This document shows, piece after piece, positions 1 to 11,779 of a stretch of DNA of 64,000 nucleotides. Origin of the DNA: Entomortierella parvispora (Eukaryota; Mortierellomycota; Mortierellomycetes; Mortierellales; Mortierellaceae). Location of the stretch: assembly GCA_963573315.1 (NCBI GenBank), contig OY752140.1, positions 1,984,001 to 2,048,000 of the forward strand. The letters are read 5' to 3'. The position numbers and the translations under genes are program-made. The number at the start of each line of letters is the position of its first letter. The stretch's first letter is position 1. A model generated the notes under the pieces. It had not been told where the DNA came from. It worked only from the letters and a program-made list of their open reading frames with translations, and made no database searches.

Positions 1-1436
1 AGAGAAGCTCACCTTCCTCAACATCAGCAACAGCGGCGTTGGAAAGGGCGTTCTTGGCATCGTAATCGACGTAGAAAGCGTTGAGCTCCTCAGCAAGAGT
101 AGCGACCTCAGCATCCGAGCCGATGACAGCGAGGTAGGGAACGACGGAAGCAACCCAGGCATCCTTCTCAAAGTTGCGGGAGGCAATCAACTCGGCGCAA
201 AGAGTAGAGACATAGGCGAGGACGACGGCAGAGAAGGCATCCTCCTTGACAAAGGTGGCCTTCTCCTTGAGGACCTCGAGAACCTGGGCGGAAGAGACAG
301 TGTAGGCAACAGTGACGACCTGGTCCTTGGAACCGGGCTCACCACCACCGACGCGAACCAAGGTGGAACGGGCACGCTCGGCAACGGAACGGAGCTCGGG
401 GGAGGCACCGATCTCGATCATACGGTCCAAACCGGGCAAGAGCTTGGGCAAGAACTGAACGGCGTGAGCGGGGTTCTCGACGAGCTTGCACATGTTGTCG
501 ATAATGACGGCGGTCTGGCGCTGAATGGAGGGGGTGCGCTCAGCAAGACCACGGACCAAGAGGGGGCACATGATGGCGAGAGTGGGCTCCTCGACGGTGG
601 TGACGAAGGTGGTGGCGGCGAGCTGGTGAATGCAGTCGGCAGCCTCCTCAGGGCGGTTGATGCATCCAACCAAGTAGGGGATGGACGAGATCAAATCGGG
701 GTTGCCGACAACGTTGAAGCAGTCGGTGATGGTCTTGGTGGCCTGGTCACGAACCTATACGTTTGATTTGATTTGGTTTGGTGGCAAGAGAATAAGGTCA
801 GAAACACCGTCACTGTCACACGACGAAACCATCCGCCGCTTCTGAGTGGATGGGTCGCAGAGGTGATTGGAAAAAAAAGAGGGAAAAAAAGCAGTGGCAA
901 AAATAACATACCTCGGGCTTGGAATCCCACATGGTCTCGCTGACAATAGGAATAATGTCAGAGAGAGCAGACGAGATCTGCTGGGGAGCAGTCTGGGTCA
1001 ATCCAGAGAGAATATCCAAGGCACCGATCTTGGAGTGCCACTTGGACTCCTTGATGGCGTGGAAGATGACAGGCAACAACAGACGGACGGCGTAGCGGGT
1101 GGGCAAAGCCATGATAGCCTTGGAGGCAACAGCGGCAGACTCACGGACAACGACCATCTTGTCAGAGTAGAGCTCAAAGACCTTGGGCATCTGGGGGATC
1201 AAGAAGGGCTCGCCAGCCTGGCCAAAGGCAGTGGCCAAGGAGCCGAGGGCAAGAAGAGCTCCCTCACGGTGAGGAACGGACTTCTTGTTCTCGAGGAGAG
1301 GCGAGAGGCTCTCGATAATAGCGACGGACTTGACAAGACCTTCGGACTTGGCGAAGGCAGCAAGGGCGTCAGCAGCGACTTGACGCTGCTCGGTGTTCTC
1401 GGCCTTGACGATGGCATCAATAAGTGGGGCGGACAT
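1..1436 (-). CDS. TEF3: Translation elongation factor 3 (eEF3), N-terminal part
   Basis: Fungal ABC-type ATPase that acts on the ribosome, promoting release of deacylated tRNA from the E site. Two exons are visible: 912..1436 starting at ATG (MSAPLIDAIV) and 1..754 running off the left edge, together about 426 residues. The intron 755..911 has GTATGT at its 5' end and TATAG at its 3' end and keeps phase 0 (SKPE joined to VRDQATKTI). The visible part is the HEAT-repeat region, with successive helical repeats such as VAIIESLSPLLENKK and AVRLLLPVIFHAIKESKW. The family is about 1040 residues, so the four-helix bundle, both ABC cassettes and the chromodomain insert lie outside the window. The upstream neighbour, myosin V, is on the same strand and ends 1.1 kb away. 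Identification rests on strong family resemblance along the whole visible part. Confidence 0.95.
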
Positions 1437-2577
1437 GGTGGGATATATACGAAAGCGGAAAGTAGAGGTGATGGGGGGTAAAGGGGATATAAGGTGAAAA
1501 GAGCGGAAGGGTGCGGTGGTTCTTTCTCGGAAGGAAGATGGTATGAGTGGGGCAGGGGGATGTCCCAGGTAGTGATGCCGGCAAAGGGGAGAGGGGAAGG
1601 GAAAGATCATTCCACTCCCGAAGAGATGTCCCTTTTATACATTGAAGAAAAAAAAAAAAAAAAAAAAAACTTTTTGGGTGACTGCTGTTTGGACGATTGG
1701 ACTTCATTTTAGCCTGTCTCAAAATAGAGAAGCCATGCGGCAGAAGAGAGGCGGAGAGGCAACACACATGCGCTGGGAGCACAGGGGACCGAGCGCACAG
1801 TACGGCCACCAACTGGAGCAGCTGGAAAGAGCGAGAGGAAAAAGAGTTTGATGAGGTGCAGCTCTGCCGCGGCACCAATTGAGGCCGATTGGACCTGGTC
1901 GTCAACAAACGCATGCCCTGTCTTGCTGCACCCAAACGGCTATTTCGGTGGGATGTTTTATCTCTGGACCACGTTTTTTTCATTGACTAGAACAAACAAA
2001 GAGGCTACAGTCGGGAAGCCACGGGTGGTGGGATGATTCCAACAGACAGCAGCGTAATCGATGACGATTTCTTTTGTTTTATTTTGTTTATTGATTCTGC
2101 GTGCCCCTTCTTGCCCTGATCTGAGGACGGACGTAAAACCCCTTCAAAGCGCATCCCTGTTGCCTTGAATAGCGAGGGACAATCGGAGGCACCAGAGAGA
2201 CCAGCATCCCTGCCGCAGTCGTCTCTACTCCCACGCTCGGCTCTGATGGGCTGTGTGCGCACTGAGCACCATGTTTTTTCATTCTCCGGCGCCATGCGAC
2301 CGCCAGCAGTCTCACTGCAGTTTTTTTTTTTTTAGTTTTTTTTTACTGTTTTTAATGGTGAAGACAGTGCAGGAAAGATAAAAAGGAAAAGAGAAAGAGT
2401 GGGAGTGAGTCTGGGGAGGAATTCTGACAAAAGAGAGGGCAAGGGCTTGCGTCTACTTTCTTGATGAGGTATATAAAAATAATTACAGGGGTGTTCTTTG
2501 ACAAAACGATACTCGTTTTCTTGGGGAAGAAGAGGGGAAAGTAATCCTCGGGTATTGATTTCCTGATTTCCTGATTT
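1437..2577. other. Intergenic: eEF3 promoter and myosin V 3' flank
   Basis: No credible gene seen. On the minus strand this is the upstream region of eEF3. It includes a 22-nt A tract (1648-1669 on the plus strand) about 210 bp upstream of the eEF3 start and another A/T-rich tract near 2322-2350. Short open frames here lack any recognisable domain. Confidence 0.6.
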
Positions 2578-5500
2578 CTACACAACGACAAGGTGCATCA
2601 GCGATTTGAGTCGAGTGAGACTGACGAGCCATCCAGGAAGATAGCGCTCGCCTTCCAGATCCACATCCCGGATCTCGGGCGTCTCGAACGATCCAGCATC
2701 CTCGAGCGAAATGGCGTCCAACATCAGCGTATCGTTCTTCTCATTCGCAGCCACTCGCATCGCAATCGCCTTGATCAGTTCGGGGCTCACTGGGACCTCG
2801 TAATCTGCAATCATGTAGTTTTGGACCAACTTTTGGATCTGGGTTGGGGTCAGCATCCAGCAGACATCGTAGATGATCTCAATGTCGTTCTGGGACGCCT
2901 TCTTGAGCTGCAAAAGCTTGGTGGCCTGCATCAGATGCTCCAATTGAAGCGTGCCCTCGGGAAGATCATGTCCCTTGCACCATTCCTCGATACGAGTAAT
3001 GTTGTACTGGATCTGCATTGCGCGCTTCCATGTGCAAAAGTTGCGTCGCATCAACAGGTCATTGAACCCTGTCACGCCGACCATCTTGAGTAGTTCTGTC
3101 ATCACTTGGCGCACAACAGAGTGCTCCACATAGTAGCAGCTCATGGCCTTCCAGATCTTGTTGAACAACAGCAACAGGTCATCCATGCTAAACGTAGGAC
3201 CTGAACCAATCAACTTGTTGAAGAATCGTCCAGAGTCGTTGGTGATGAATCCTGGCAAGGCCTGGCTTTCAATGATCGCGGGGATGATCATCTTGTTGAG
3301 TTGCTTCTTGAGAGACTTCATCCAGACGTGGAAAATATTGTATTCCAGGCACTCCAGCTCATACTTGACCGTGGACACCAATTGTTCGTACTCGGGCCAA
3401 AGATCGTCTGTACCACGGGCTACATACTCCTCCCTGGTGATGTCTTGTTCGCTGATGCAGATCAAGGACAAAAGCTCGTGTACGTTTGACAGCCAGTAAG
3501 CGCAAGGGACGATCGTCTCATCGTTCGAGTTGGCCATGGATTGCTGTTGGATTGCCTGCATGACATTGATCATGAGTCGTTCAGACTCCTTGACAAACCC
3601 ATATTTCCACATCTGGGTCGTCAGCAAACCAATCAAGTGAGCTGGGAACATGACTTCCTTGACTAGAGGCACGTTTGACAGGCTGGGCGAGGGAATCTTC
3701 ATGTTCTTGATCAGGCCCGTCAAAATTTCTTCTTGAAGTCCTTCTTCATCTTCCAAGATTCTCACGATCTCCACCTCTGGCTGCTCAATCAGGCTGTGGA
3801 TGCTCGGGCGAGCGCGGGCCACACGGCGAGCCCAGTCATCGCTCGACATGGCCTTGGCACCGCGACTGTGGTTATCCAAGTTGTCAAAGACATTGTTGGT
3901 AGTCTTCTGGGGTCGGAATAAGGCGGGATTGTCCAATCCTGCAATGTCTGGAGTGCTGTTGCTACGGTTGCGATTAACCTTGGGCGCAGCGATACCATTC
4001 TTGGCGACATTGACATGGTGGGGTACTGGCACAGAGGGAGGAAGGGGGGTGACGATCTTATGATGGGCATCCTTCGCAAATGAGTAAGAGTTCTCGTATT
4101 TGTCGATTGTATGTGTGTGCATCGATGCCATGGAATGGGCGGGTTGCATCGTGATAGGGTTGCTTGATGTAGGGGATGTAACTCTGGAGGTAAGGGGGAA
4201 GCTGGATGCATCGCGCCCTGTAGCCTTGGAAAGCTGAGCCAGTTGTTCCTTGACATGCTGATTCTCGCGTTTGAGAGCAAGGACAGTCTCAGTATCTTCG
4301 GGCTTGACCTTGGCCTGGGCCGACAACTTTTGGATCTCCTCCTTGGTTCGGCTCAAGTGCTCCGTGAGCTTGGCAATCTCCTGGTCCATGGATCTGTTCT
4401 TCTCCACGGACTCGTTATATTTCGACTGCAATTCCACATTCGCAGCCTTCAAAGTCTCGAACTCTGCCTTGGGCACTGTCGGGTTCTCGGCAGCAAGGGC
4501 AGTCGCCTTCGACTTGGATTGTTGTAATGATTCGTATCGTTCTTTCCATAGACGGACCTGGTTTTCGAGCGTCGCCACTTGGGAGTCGAAAGATTTGTTC
4601 TGCTGATGCGCCAAGTCCAAAGCTCGCGTCAGCTCCACCACTTTTCCCTCCAAGCGATAAGAGACTTCCTTCAGGTGATCCACAGAGCGAGCCTCGGCCT
4701 TCAGTGCCAAAAGCTCCTTGCGGGCAATGGTCCGGCGGATGCAGGATTGAATCAACACAATAGACTTGCGCTCCTTCTTGTATTGGCGACGAGCCCTGAC
4801 TCCACGCCAGATTTGTTGAATCTTGGTCGCGCCATCGTTTGCGCGCAACTTCTGGAAAGTGTCGCGCGCAATCTTGGCACGAATGGCGCACTGGAGTCGA
4901 AGAACGTGGTTGCGGGTCTCGATATACTTCTTGCGCTGGACATAGCCCCGTAGGAATGTTTGCAAAAGAGTTGCCGATTTTTCCTCGCGCAGGGATCGGG
5001 CGGCCTTCGCGGCAGCCCACTTGCGAGCAAGGCATTGTATTTTGATGGCCGCTCTGCGGGCGATACGATACCGCTTCTGACAAACGAAACGGCGCATGTT
5101 CTTTTGAATCAAGGTTGCATACGAGTTCAGTTTGTCTGTGCGAAGCTTCTCCATGTATGCCAAAAGACCGGCACGGAAAAAGATCTTTGTCAATCCGACT
5201 TGGTACTTGTCGGCCTCCTTGATGGACGCTTCCAGAATGGCAGAGCACATCTTTTGAGTATCAAAGCCCCAGTGAGCAGAGTTGACCAGCATGTAGTAGC
5301 GTTCAACAAACTCGGGGAATGACCAGCGAGAAGGATAACCAGCACAAGAGATACGGATTGTCTCCAAGACACCACAGGCGCGTAACTGTCCCAAAACCAT
5401 GGGGGCGTCAAAGACCCAAGGCTGCTTGGCCTCATTAGGCTTGAGACAACGGATATAATGGACGTTGGTGGAATTGATCGTGTCCATGAGCTGGATAAGC

Positions 5501-7893
5501 GAGCCCTTGAAGATGGATCCCAAGGTAGGCTTCCTGTTGATGACACTCTTGCGCTTATCCTCGGACAACTATATAGTTTGTGGATCAAGTGTTGGTCAGT
5601 GTGCCTGCGTCTACTTGCGTCAAAATATGCTGTTCGTCCATAAGCAAAACTTACACTTCCACCAGCACCGAGAGTAGCACTTGTCATCAGAACCTCCTCC
5701 AAGAACTCGTTTTCAGAGTTCTTGAGCAAGTTGAGGAGTTCGTCAGGAAGGGTGTCACGATTCTTTTCCAAGAAACCCTCACATTCGTACGTGACTTCAT
5801 GGGCGTAGTGGGAAATTGTGAAGGCCGAGTTGGAGAAGCGAGGCTTTGTGAACCACTTCTTGTGTTTCTCTGTGCCAAGTTGGGTGAACAACTTGTTGCA
5901 CCAGCCTTGATCTGTACCCGAGGGGAGACGACTCTCTTCATCCAAGAGCGAGAGTACTCCGAGTTTTCCTTCAATCATCTCGATACACGGCTGGTTGTCG
6001 CTAAACTCGATGAACGTCCAGTCAATCTTTTCGCGAACATACTCTTCCTGCTCGAGCTTGAAGACGTGCTGGTTGAACTCTTGCTGCAACTTCTCGTTGG
6101 CATAGTTGATACAAAACTGCTCAAACGAGTTCTTCTTGAAGTGCTCGAATCCATAGATGTCAAGGACACCGATGAAGGAGTGGATCCTGCTGGCAACCGT
6201 GTCATTGGAAAGACTGCTGTTGATATTGTTGACGAGCCAGTCAAAGAGGGACGAGTAAATGTACTTTGCGACAGAATCTCGGACCACCAAACTTTGATCC
6301 GGCTTCAAGTTGGAGACAATCTTCTCGGACCGGGTCGTGATTTGTTTCTTGATGAGCCACTTTTTAAACTCTGGCAACGAGATGCCAAGGACCCTCGTGG
6401 CTGTGATCAGCGAGGGATCCTCGTCAGAGATCATTGAATCATTGCGGCCTGTCACTTGAATGTTGCCGATATGAAGAAGGGCAGCCAGCAATCTGAAGAT
6501 GTACCATTGGACCTTCACCGAGATACCAATGGTCGAAAGAGCGCGTTGAGTGATTTCGAACTCGGCCGCATCGTCCACACCACTGATAATGGGTACACCT
6601 CCTTGCTTCAAGTAGTGGAACTGATGGATGGTCTGGAGATCAAGTTCTTTCTTCTCAGAAGGGGGCGCACCGGCGACCAGTTGGTAGAAGATGTGGTAGT
6701 TACGCTCGTGTTCTGGCTGATAGACAAGACGTGATCGTTCCAGGAGATAGGTCCTGATCTTGGCTCCAATGATGTTGCGATCCTTGTCAAACTGAATCTC
6801 GGTGAACTTTCCGAAGCGCGACGAATTGTCGTTTCTGGTTGTTTTGGCGTTACCAAAGGCTTCCATGATCGGGTTCGTGGCCAGGATCTGCTCCTCGGTT
6901 TCGCTCATACCGACGGCCTTGGTTGCCTCTGAAGTGTGGTCACTGTCATCTGCTGTGGCAAAGTACCGCATGATGAACTTTGCGCTGACAGTCTTTCCGG
7001 CACCACTGTTTGTCAAGTGCACAGGCGTGTTAACGAGAGAGAGAAAAAGAGAAAGAGATGGAGAGCGAGAGACAGATAGAGGAAAAAGAGGGGGGGGCGT
7101 GTGTGAGTCCAACCACGTATGCATTCTCGGAAGTCCTACTAAAGCAGGCACAGATCTTTACCTCTCTCCAGAGACAACAATAGTCTGGTTTTTTTCGTCG
7201 CGAATCATACATCGGTAAGCATCTTCTGCAATAGCAAACAAGTGTGGCTCGAGCTCCCCGCGTCGACGGCCAGAGTATGCTTGTATGATGTCCTGAGTAT
7301 AGAGATTAACGCGCGCAAACGGATTGGCGGCAATCAGCACAATTCCCGAGTAGGTGTAGATGTTGCAGTGTGAATAACGAGTCTTGATGTTGCTCAGTAC
7401 TGTCATTGGTGTCCAAGATGAAAGTGAATGGTCAGCTTCGTGGCCTTTTGTTTTGTTTAGAGGGTATAGGCGCAGGTGAATATTTCAAATGATCATACCT
7501 GCGGGCTCGTTCAGGTAGGACAAGTTTGTGAGATCCTCCGTGCCTTCCAGCAGCGGGGGGTTCCGCATGGGCGGGAGGTTGGCATTGCCAGTTTCTTGGA
7601 TTTTGGCAAGAGTTGACGAGAAAACATGACCCTGGAAACAAAGACGGTCAGTCGTGGTGTTTATGGATACATGTCTTGTGGTCGCTGGACTGGGCTGTGT
7701 CGCGGCACAAGCTTCAAACAAAAGGACAAAAGGGGGAGGTAAAGGAACATACCTTCCCAGTCTCATCAGCAAAGGTCAGGATAACTTTGCCATCAACAGC
7801 AACGTCCTTGGTCGTCAGCGTAGCGCTGATCCATCCCTCTTTATCGTCCGTGAACCAGCATTGTGTGCCTTTGACATAGGTTTCCAACGACAT
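2578..7893 (-). CDS. MYO5: Class V myosin heavy chain (actin-based cargo motor)
   Basis: Five exons: 7753..7893, 7499..7631, 7162..7399, 5655..7005 and 2578..5568, giving 1617 residues, close to yeast Myo2 (about 1570). An N-terminal SH3-like fold (MSLETYVKGTQCWF) precedes the motor domain (about residues 65-765). The P-loop GESGAGKT (about 169-176) is split by intron 3. Switch I is NDNSSRFGKF, switch II lies at DIYGFEHF, and YIRCLKPNE marks the end of the motor. About six IQ motifs follow (e.g. LIQKNMRRFVCQKRY), which bind calmodulin or light chains. Then come a coiled coil, a disordered linker and a C-terminal dilute (DIL) cargo-binding domain (QNDIEIIYDVCWML). Its role is transport of vesicles and organelles along actin cables to growing tips. 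The domain order is unambiguous; only exact splice sites could shift by a few bases. Confidence 0.96.
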
Positions 7894-9282
7894 TGTTCAA
7901 CGATTTGAATCAAGTTGGTTGTGCAGAAGAGTAGTGGGCTCTGAAGAGGGGAGGCCACGCTAGCGCACGGGGAGGGGAGAACAAAAGAGAGGCGATAGGA
8001 AAGTTTTTGAGAAAGGAAAGAGGTGAAATTTGGAAAATGGAGATGGTCAGGGGTCAAGGAAGAGAGGTGACGAGTTCAAAAAGGATGTCGCCCTCGTGCA
8101 AGATAGGATCGGCAGAGTCCTTGGTGTCTTTCAATCAGGAGGCCGCGAACCAGCGAAGGAGCGGCAGGCGGAGGATGAGGGGGAGGAGAGAGCTGTCTAT
8201 CTCCCTAGCCAACACGGAGACCGAGTGTCGTTGTCAGTGGCCGAGAGAAACACACACAAGCACACAGAGAGAGTAATAGGATAAGTACGATGGTGGCAAA
8301 GCGACCTGAGAGTGTGCAGTGTCAGAGGTAAAGATGGTGCAGGGTGGAAGAAGAGAAAAACGTGAGGAAAGAACGAGAGGTGCCGACACACCGAGTTAAC
8401 GAAGCGCAAGAAGGACAAAAGGTGGGGGTGCGCACCCAGAGAGGCACGAATACAGAGACAGAAAGGAAAGGAAAGGAGGGGAAGGAAGGGGGGAGTCGAC
8501 AAGGAGGGAGAAGAAAAAGGAAGAGAGAAAAGGAGAGAAGAAAGAGAGAAAAAGAAAATGAGGGGACAAGGGGAGAGGGCCGGGGTGATGGAGATGGAAG
8601 TCACTGCACGGGGGTCAGGACAGGGACACTCTGCTTAAAAAAAAAAACCACCCTTGTGCATGCAGACGTGTTGGTGTTGGTGCCACTGCCACTGGGCAGT
8701 GTTGTCAAAAAATAGAGTCCGTTTGGCCAAGACGCATGAACAGCGGTGGTAAGCCACGGTTGATATCGTGCCCTGGTGGCTGCGTGCAAGAAGCACAAAA
8801 GTGGGCGGCTGGTACAAACCCGGATATTGCGATTGTCTTCGATCAACCCCACCACCCTACCCACACCACGCAGTAAAAGCAAGTCGACCACCATTGGAGA
8901 TAGACGAGGCATGATCAACCCACCGTAAAATGAACGAGTTCGCTATGTCTATGCCGAGTTCACATGTTGATATACAACCACCTAGCCCGAGTCCCTGGTT
9001 CACGGGGGAATCAGAATCCAGGATGGATTGAACAATGGAGGTCAATCAAACTGTGGTCAAAACGCCACTGCTGACACCGGTCAATGCCCACAGCCACGGA
9101 GGCGGAGCAGAATCAACGACGGTCTCGTGCCGCCCTCGCGATCACTCGCCAATTGATATCCAACAGAAACGCAGAGGTATCTGCTCACCTCTTCGCACAC
9201 CCACCTTTCGAGTTATCATGTAGGAGGGAAATGACAGACAATATATTTGAATAACAGCTAACAGTGGCAGATGAGAACGATT
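7894..9282. other. Intergenic: myosin V promoter and Bap31 3' flank
   Basis: No gene recognised. From about 8330 to 8600 the plus strand is strongly purine-rich (GA-rich), i.e. a CT-rich strand upstream of the myosin V start, as is common in fungal promoters. An A tract occurs near 8638. The part from 8700 to 9280 has ordinary composition and nothing I can name. Confidence 0.5.
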
Positions 9283-10417
9283 TCAAATGTCCTTTCGGCT
9301 CTCAGACTTGATGCCCTTGAGCTTCTTCTCCATGGCGTTGTTCTCATCAGCCATGCGGAGGTACTCCTTTTGCTGCTGGTTCGCCTGCTTCTTCAAATTC
9401 TCTAGGTCCTTGGCCACCGAAGAGTGGTTCGACACGATCTCATTCAAATCCTTAAGCTCCTTCTGGAGCTTCTTTTCCGACTCGGACACGCGTTCGTACT
9501 CCTTGCTCTGCTGAGCAGCCTGCTTCTTAATGACCTCCGTTCTCTCTTCGCTCTTGAGCAAATCAAGAATGAGGACAAATGTGCGGTTCAAGATCAAGGA
9601 CAGGAACAGGGTGAATCCAGTCAAATACCTATTGTTGACAAAGTAACTTCAGGTCAATCAAATTGCGCTGGTTCTGAGATGAATGAAGTACGGTCACCGG
9701 TGTTTTCATACATGTTTCTCTGGGCGTAAAAACGCGAAGCTGCAAGAGTCGAGGTCGTGTGAGGGTTGGGGTTCTGCAAGTTCTCATATTTTTCTTCCAC
9801 CCTCATGACGCGCTTCAACGAGTCTATTTCAAGAAAAAAAATGTTAGAGGAAGCAAGGCCAATGGTTCAAGGCAGAGATAGATAGAGCACAACTGATTAT
9901 TACCAAGAAACAGGATAAACACAAAGCTATAGGATTACATGTAACCGCGAAGTTGGCGTTAGTAGCTGCCAGCAATCCCAAGTATAAGTCGCTCAATCAC
10001 TTACACAAACACAATCTTCATCGCGTATTGAATCTGTGCCATGATTTTTGAGGTGGCCATAAAGTTGAGCATGCCTCTTCTCCACTTGAATGGCAGAGGC
10101 AACTACCACACGAAAGTAACATTGGGTAACAGTTCAACGGTTAGTACCAACGGCATTGCTCTAAAAGGGGAGATTCCTCCAACGGTTCCGTTCCATTGCA
10201 CTTACAATCAGGAAGATGAATGTGATCATCTGTATTCAGAATCCAGAAGACACATTACATAGCACATCCAAGCAAGATCGTTCGGGAAGATGAGATGGAG
10301 AGTTGTAAAAGCAGCAATTAGTACGCCTTGTGGACGTGATGTGCCCTGAGCGTTCCTGCAACGGTCTCGTACCTCGGTCATTAGGAGAGTAAAGACCATG
10401 GTGTAAGGTAGCGACAT
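9283..10417 (-). CDS. Bap31/Yet-family ER membrane protein
   Basis: Six short exons: 10373..10417, 10206..10229, 10005..10102, 9904..9926, 9712..9823 and 9283..9628, giving 215 residues. The exon lengths sum exactly to 216 codons, supporting the model. The N-terminal half has three hydrophobic segments (YTMVFTLLMTEMITFIFLI; VFVFILFL; LTGFTLFLSLIL). The C-terminal half is a charged coiled coil (KKLQKELKDLNEIVSN). This is the Bap29/Bap31 layout, known for ER export and quality control of membrane cargo. The C terminus reads RKDI, a dibasic variant of the KKxx retrieval signal (inference). Two exons are only 23 and 24 nt long, so automated annotation may miss them. Confidence 0.9.
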
Positions 10418-10774
10418 GACTGGTGATATTCCTTGCTCGTCGGCGGTCGATGGAGGTGGAGGGCGGATGTGAAGGATGGAAAGATGAAGAGAAAAGAATG
10501 AAGGAAGAGACGAAACAAAAAAAAAAAGGCTAAGGATGGTCGTGCAAGACGTCGAGCCTGTTTTGCATTTCAGCCAGTAAGAGTCTTGGCGTGCAATTGA
10601 GCCCGTGCTTGGCCACCGCGTTACTTCACGCTACATGCGACTCGGCTGTGTCCCTTGTGTGTGCTGTGGCTGTTCACATCCATTCACGCTCTGCCACGAT
10701 GACAATAGGTCCATGCGGCTTTCATTACTCTGTGCGATTGCTTGTCTACAATGATGACTGATATTCTATTTGCT
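10418..10774. other. Intergenic: Bap31 upstream and DUF1764 3' flank
   Basis: About 360 bp with an A tract near 10515. No gene or RNA signal seen. It serves as the upstream region of the Bap31-like gene on the minus strand. Confidence 0.5.
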
Positions 10775-11621
10775 CTAGTAGCAGCACTCGCAATCGAAAG
10801 GGCACTTGTCTGTTCCGCCTCCCTTGCCAATGTTCAAATCGTGGATATCAAAGAGACGGAGTCCATCGTCTGTGCGACGTTTTCCTTTCTTTTCCAGCTC
10901 ATCATCGCTGTCTGGTCCATCATCTCTGGTACGTTTGAACTTTTGGATCTTGGCCGCCGCCGCTGCAGCTGCAGCTGCTGCAGGGCGCTCATTGAACACA
11001 ACCGCCTCCACCTTTGGTCCTGTCTTTGCCTTTGTTGTCACCGTTGATGAAGTAGAAGCTGTGGTTGTTGCAGTGGACTTGGTCTGCGCTTTTGAGCTGT
11101 TCTTTTTCTTTGCCTGCAATTTAGCCAAGGCAGATTCCTCAGACTCGTTCTGCTCTTCTTCATCAAACATCAGTTCCTCTTCCTCTTCCTCCTCCTCCTC
11201 CTCGCTATCATCTAGGGATTCCCCAAGAGGTTTGTCATAGTCACTCTCGCCGCTGTCGTTTTGAATTACGGGCTTGGTCTCCTTGGGCTTTTTTGATGAT
11301 GGGGTGTCCTTTGGTGCCTTCTGTGTTTCCTTCTTAGCTTTTGAAATAGGAGTAGCATCGCTCAGTGGATTTGATGCCGGAGAAGAGGTGGTTCCTGTGC
11401 TGAAGATATCATCGATCTCTGAGGCCTTTGATTTTGTCGTAACTATGCCCAATAGAAGAAAGTGAATTTTAGTCGATCAGATCTAGGCAGATATGTTAAG
11501 TGAACTCCAAATAGGTAATTAGAGCCTATATATTACCAGCCTTCTTAAGCGTGTCTTTTGCTGGAGAGGGCTTGGCTGGCGTTTTGGCAATGACCGACTT
11601 GAGAGTCTTCTTTGGTGGCAT
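10775..11621 (-). CDS. DUF1764 domain protein
   Basis: Two exons, 11537..11621 and 10775..11442, give 250 residues. The N terminus is lysine/proline-rich (MPPKKTLKSV). The middle is disordered: a run of about ten glutamates and aspartates (DDSEEEEEEEEEE), a threonine/serine-rich stretch and a run of ten alanines. The conserved signature is the last 25 residues, LFDIHDLNIGKGGGTDKC followed by PFDCECCY, which matches the cysteine-rich end of the eukaryotic DUF1764 family (function unknown). Its lysine-rich, acidic composition suggests a nuclear or nucleolar protein (inference). It shares a 158-bp divergent promoter with the LETM1-like gene. Confidence 0.85.
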
Positions 11622-11779
11622 GGCGGATGTGATGGCGTTTGGTGTGAACGATGGTCCTTTTTTCTTTTTTGAGAAGAGTGGCGCTCAATAAACAACAGTC
11701 ACACCGCCGCCCGCTGCGCCGTATTCTCGAAATATCTTCCCCCTGAATGCACTTCTCATCAACTCCATTCAAAAGCATC
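11622..11779. promoter_or_regulatory. Short divergent promoter (DUF1764 / LETM1-like)
   Basis: Only 158 bp separate the two start codons (11621 on the minus strand, 11780 on the plus strand), so both genes must share this core region. No clear TATA box is visible. Confidence 0.6.

Noticed and set aside
4415-5248. 277-codon frame on the minus strand
   Set aside because: Overlaps the IQ-motif and coiled-coil part of myosin V in another frame; no recognisable domain.
5580-6437. Long open frame (285 codons) on the plus strand
   Set aside because: Exactly antisense to the conserved motor-domain exon of myosin V; its translation has no family resemblance and its length follows from the codon bias of the real gene.
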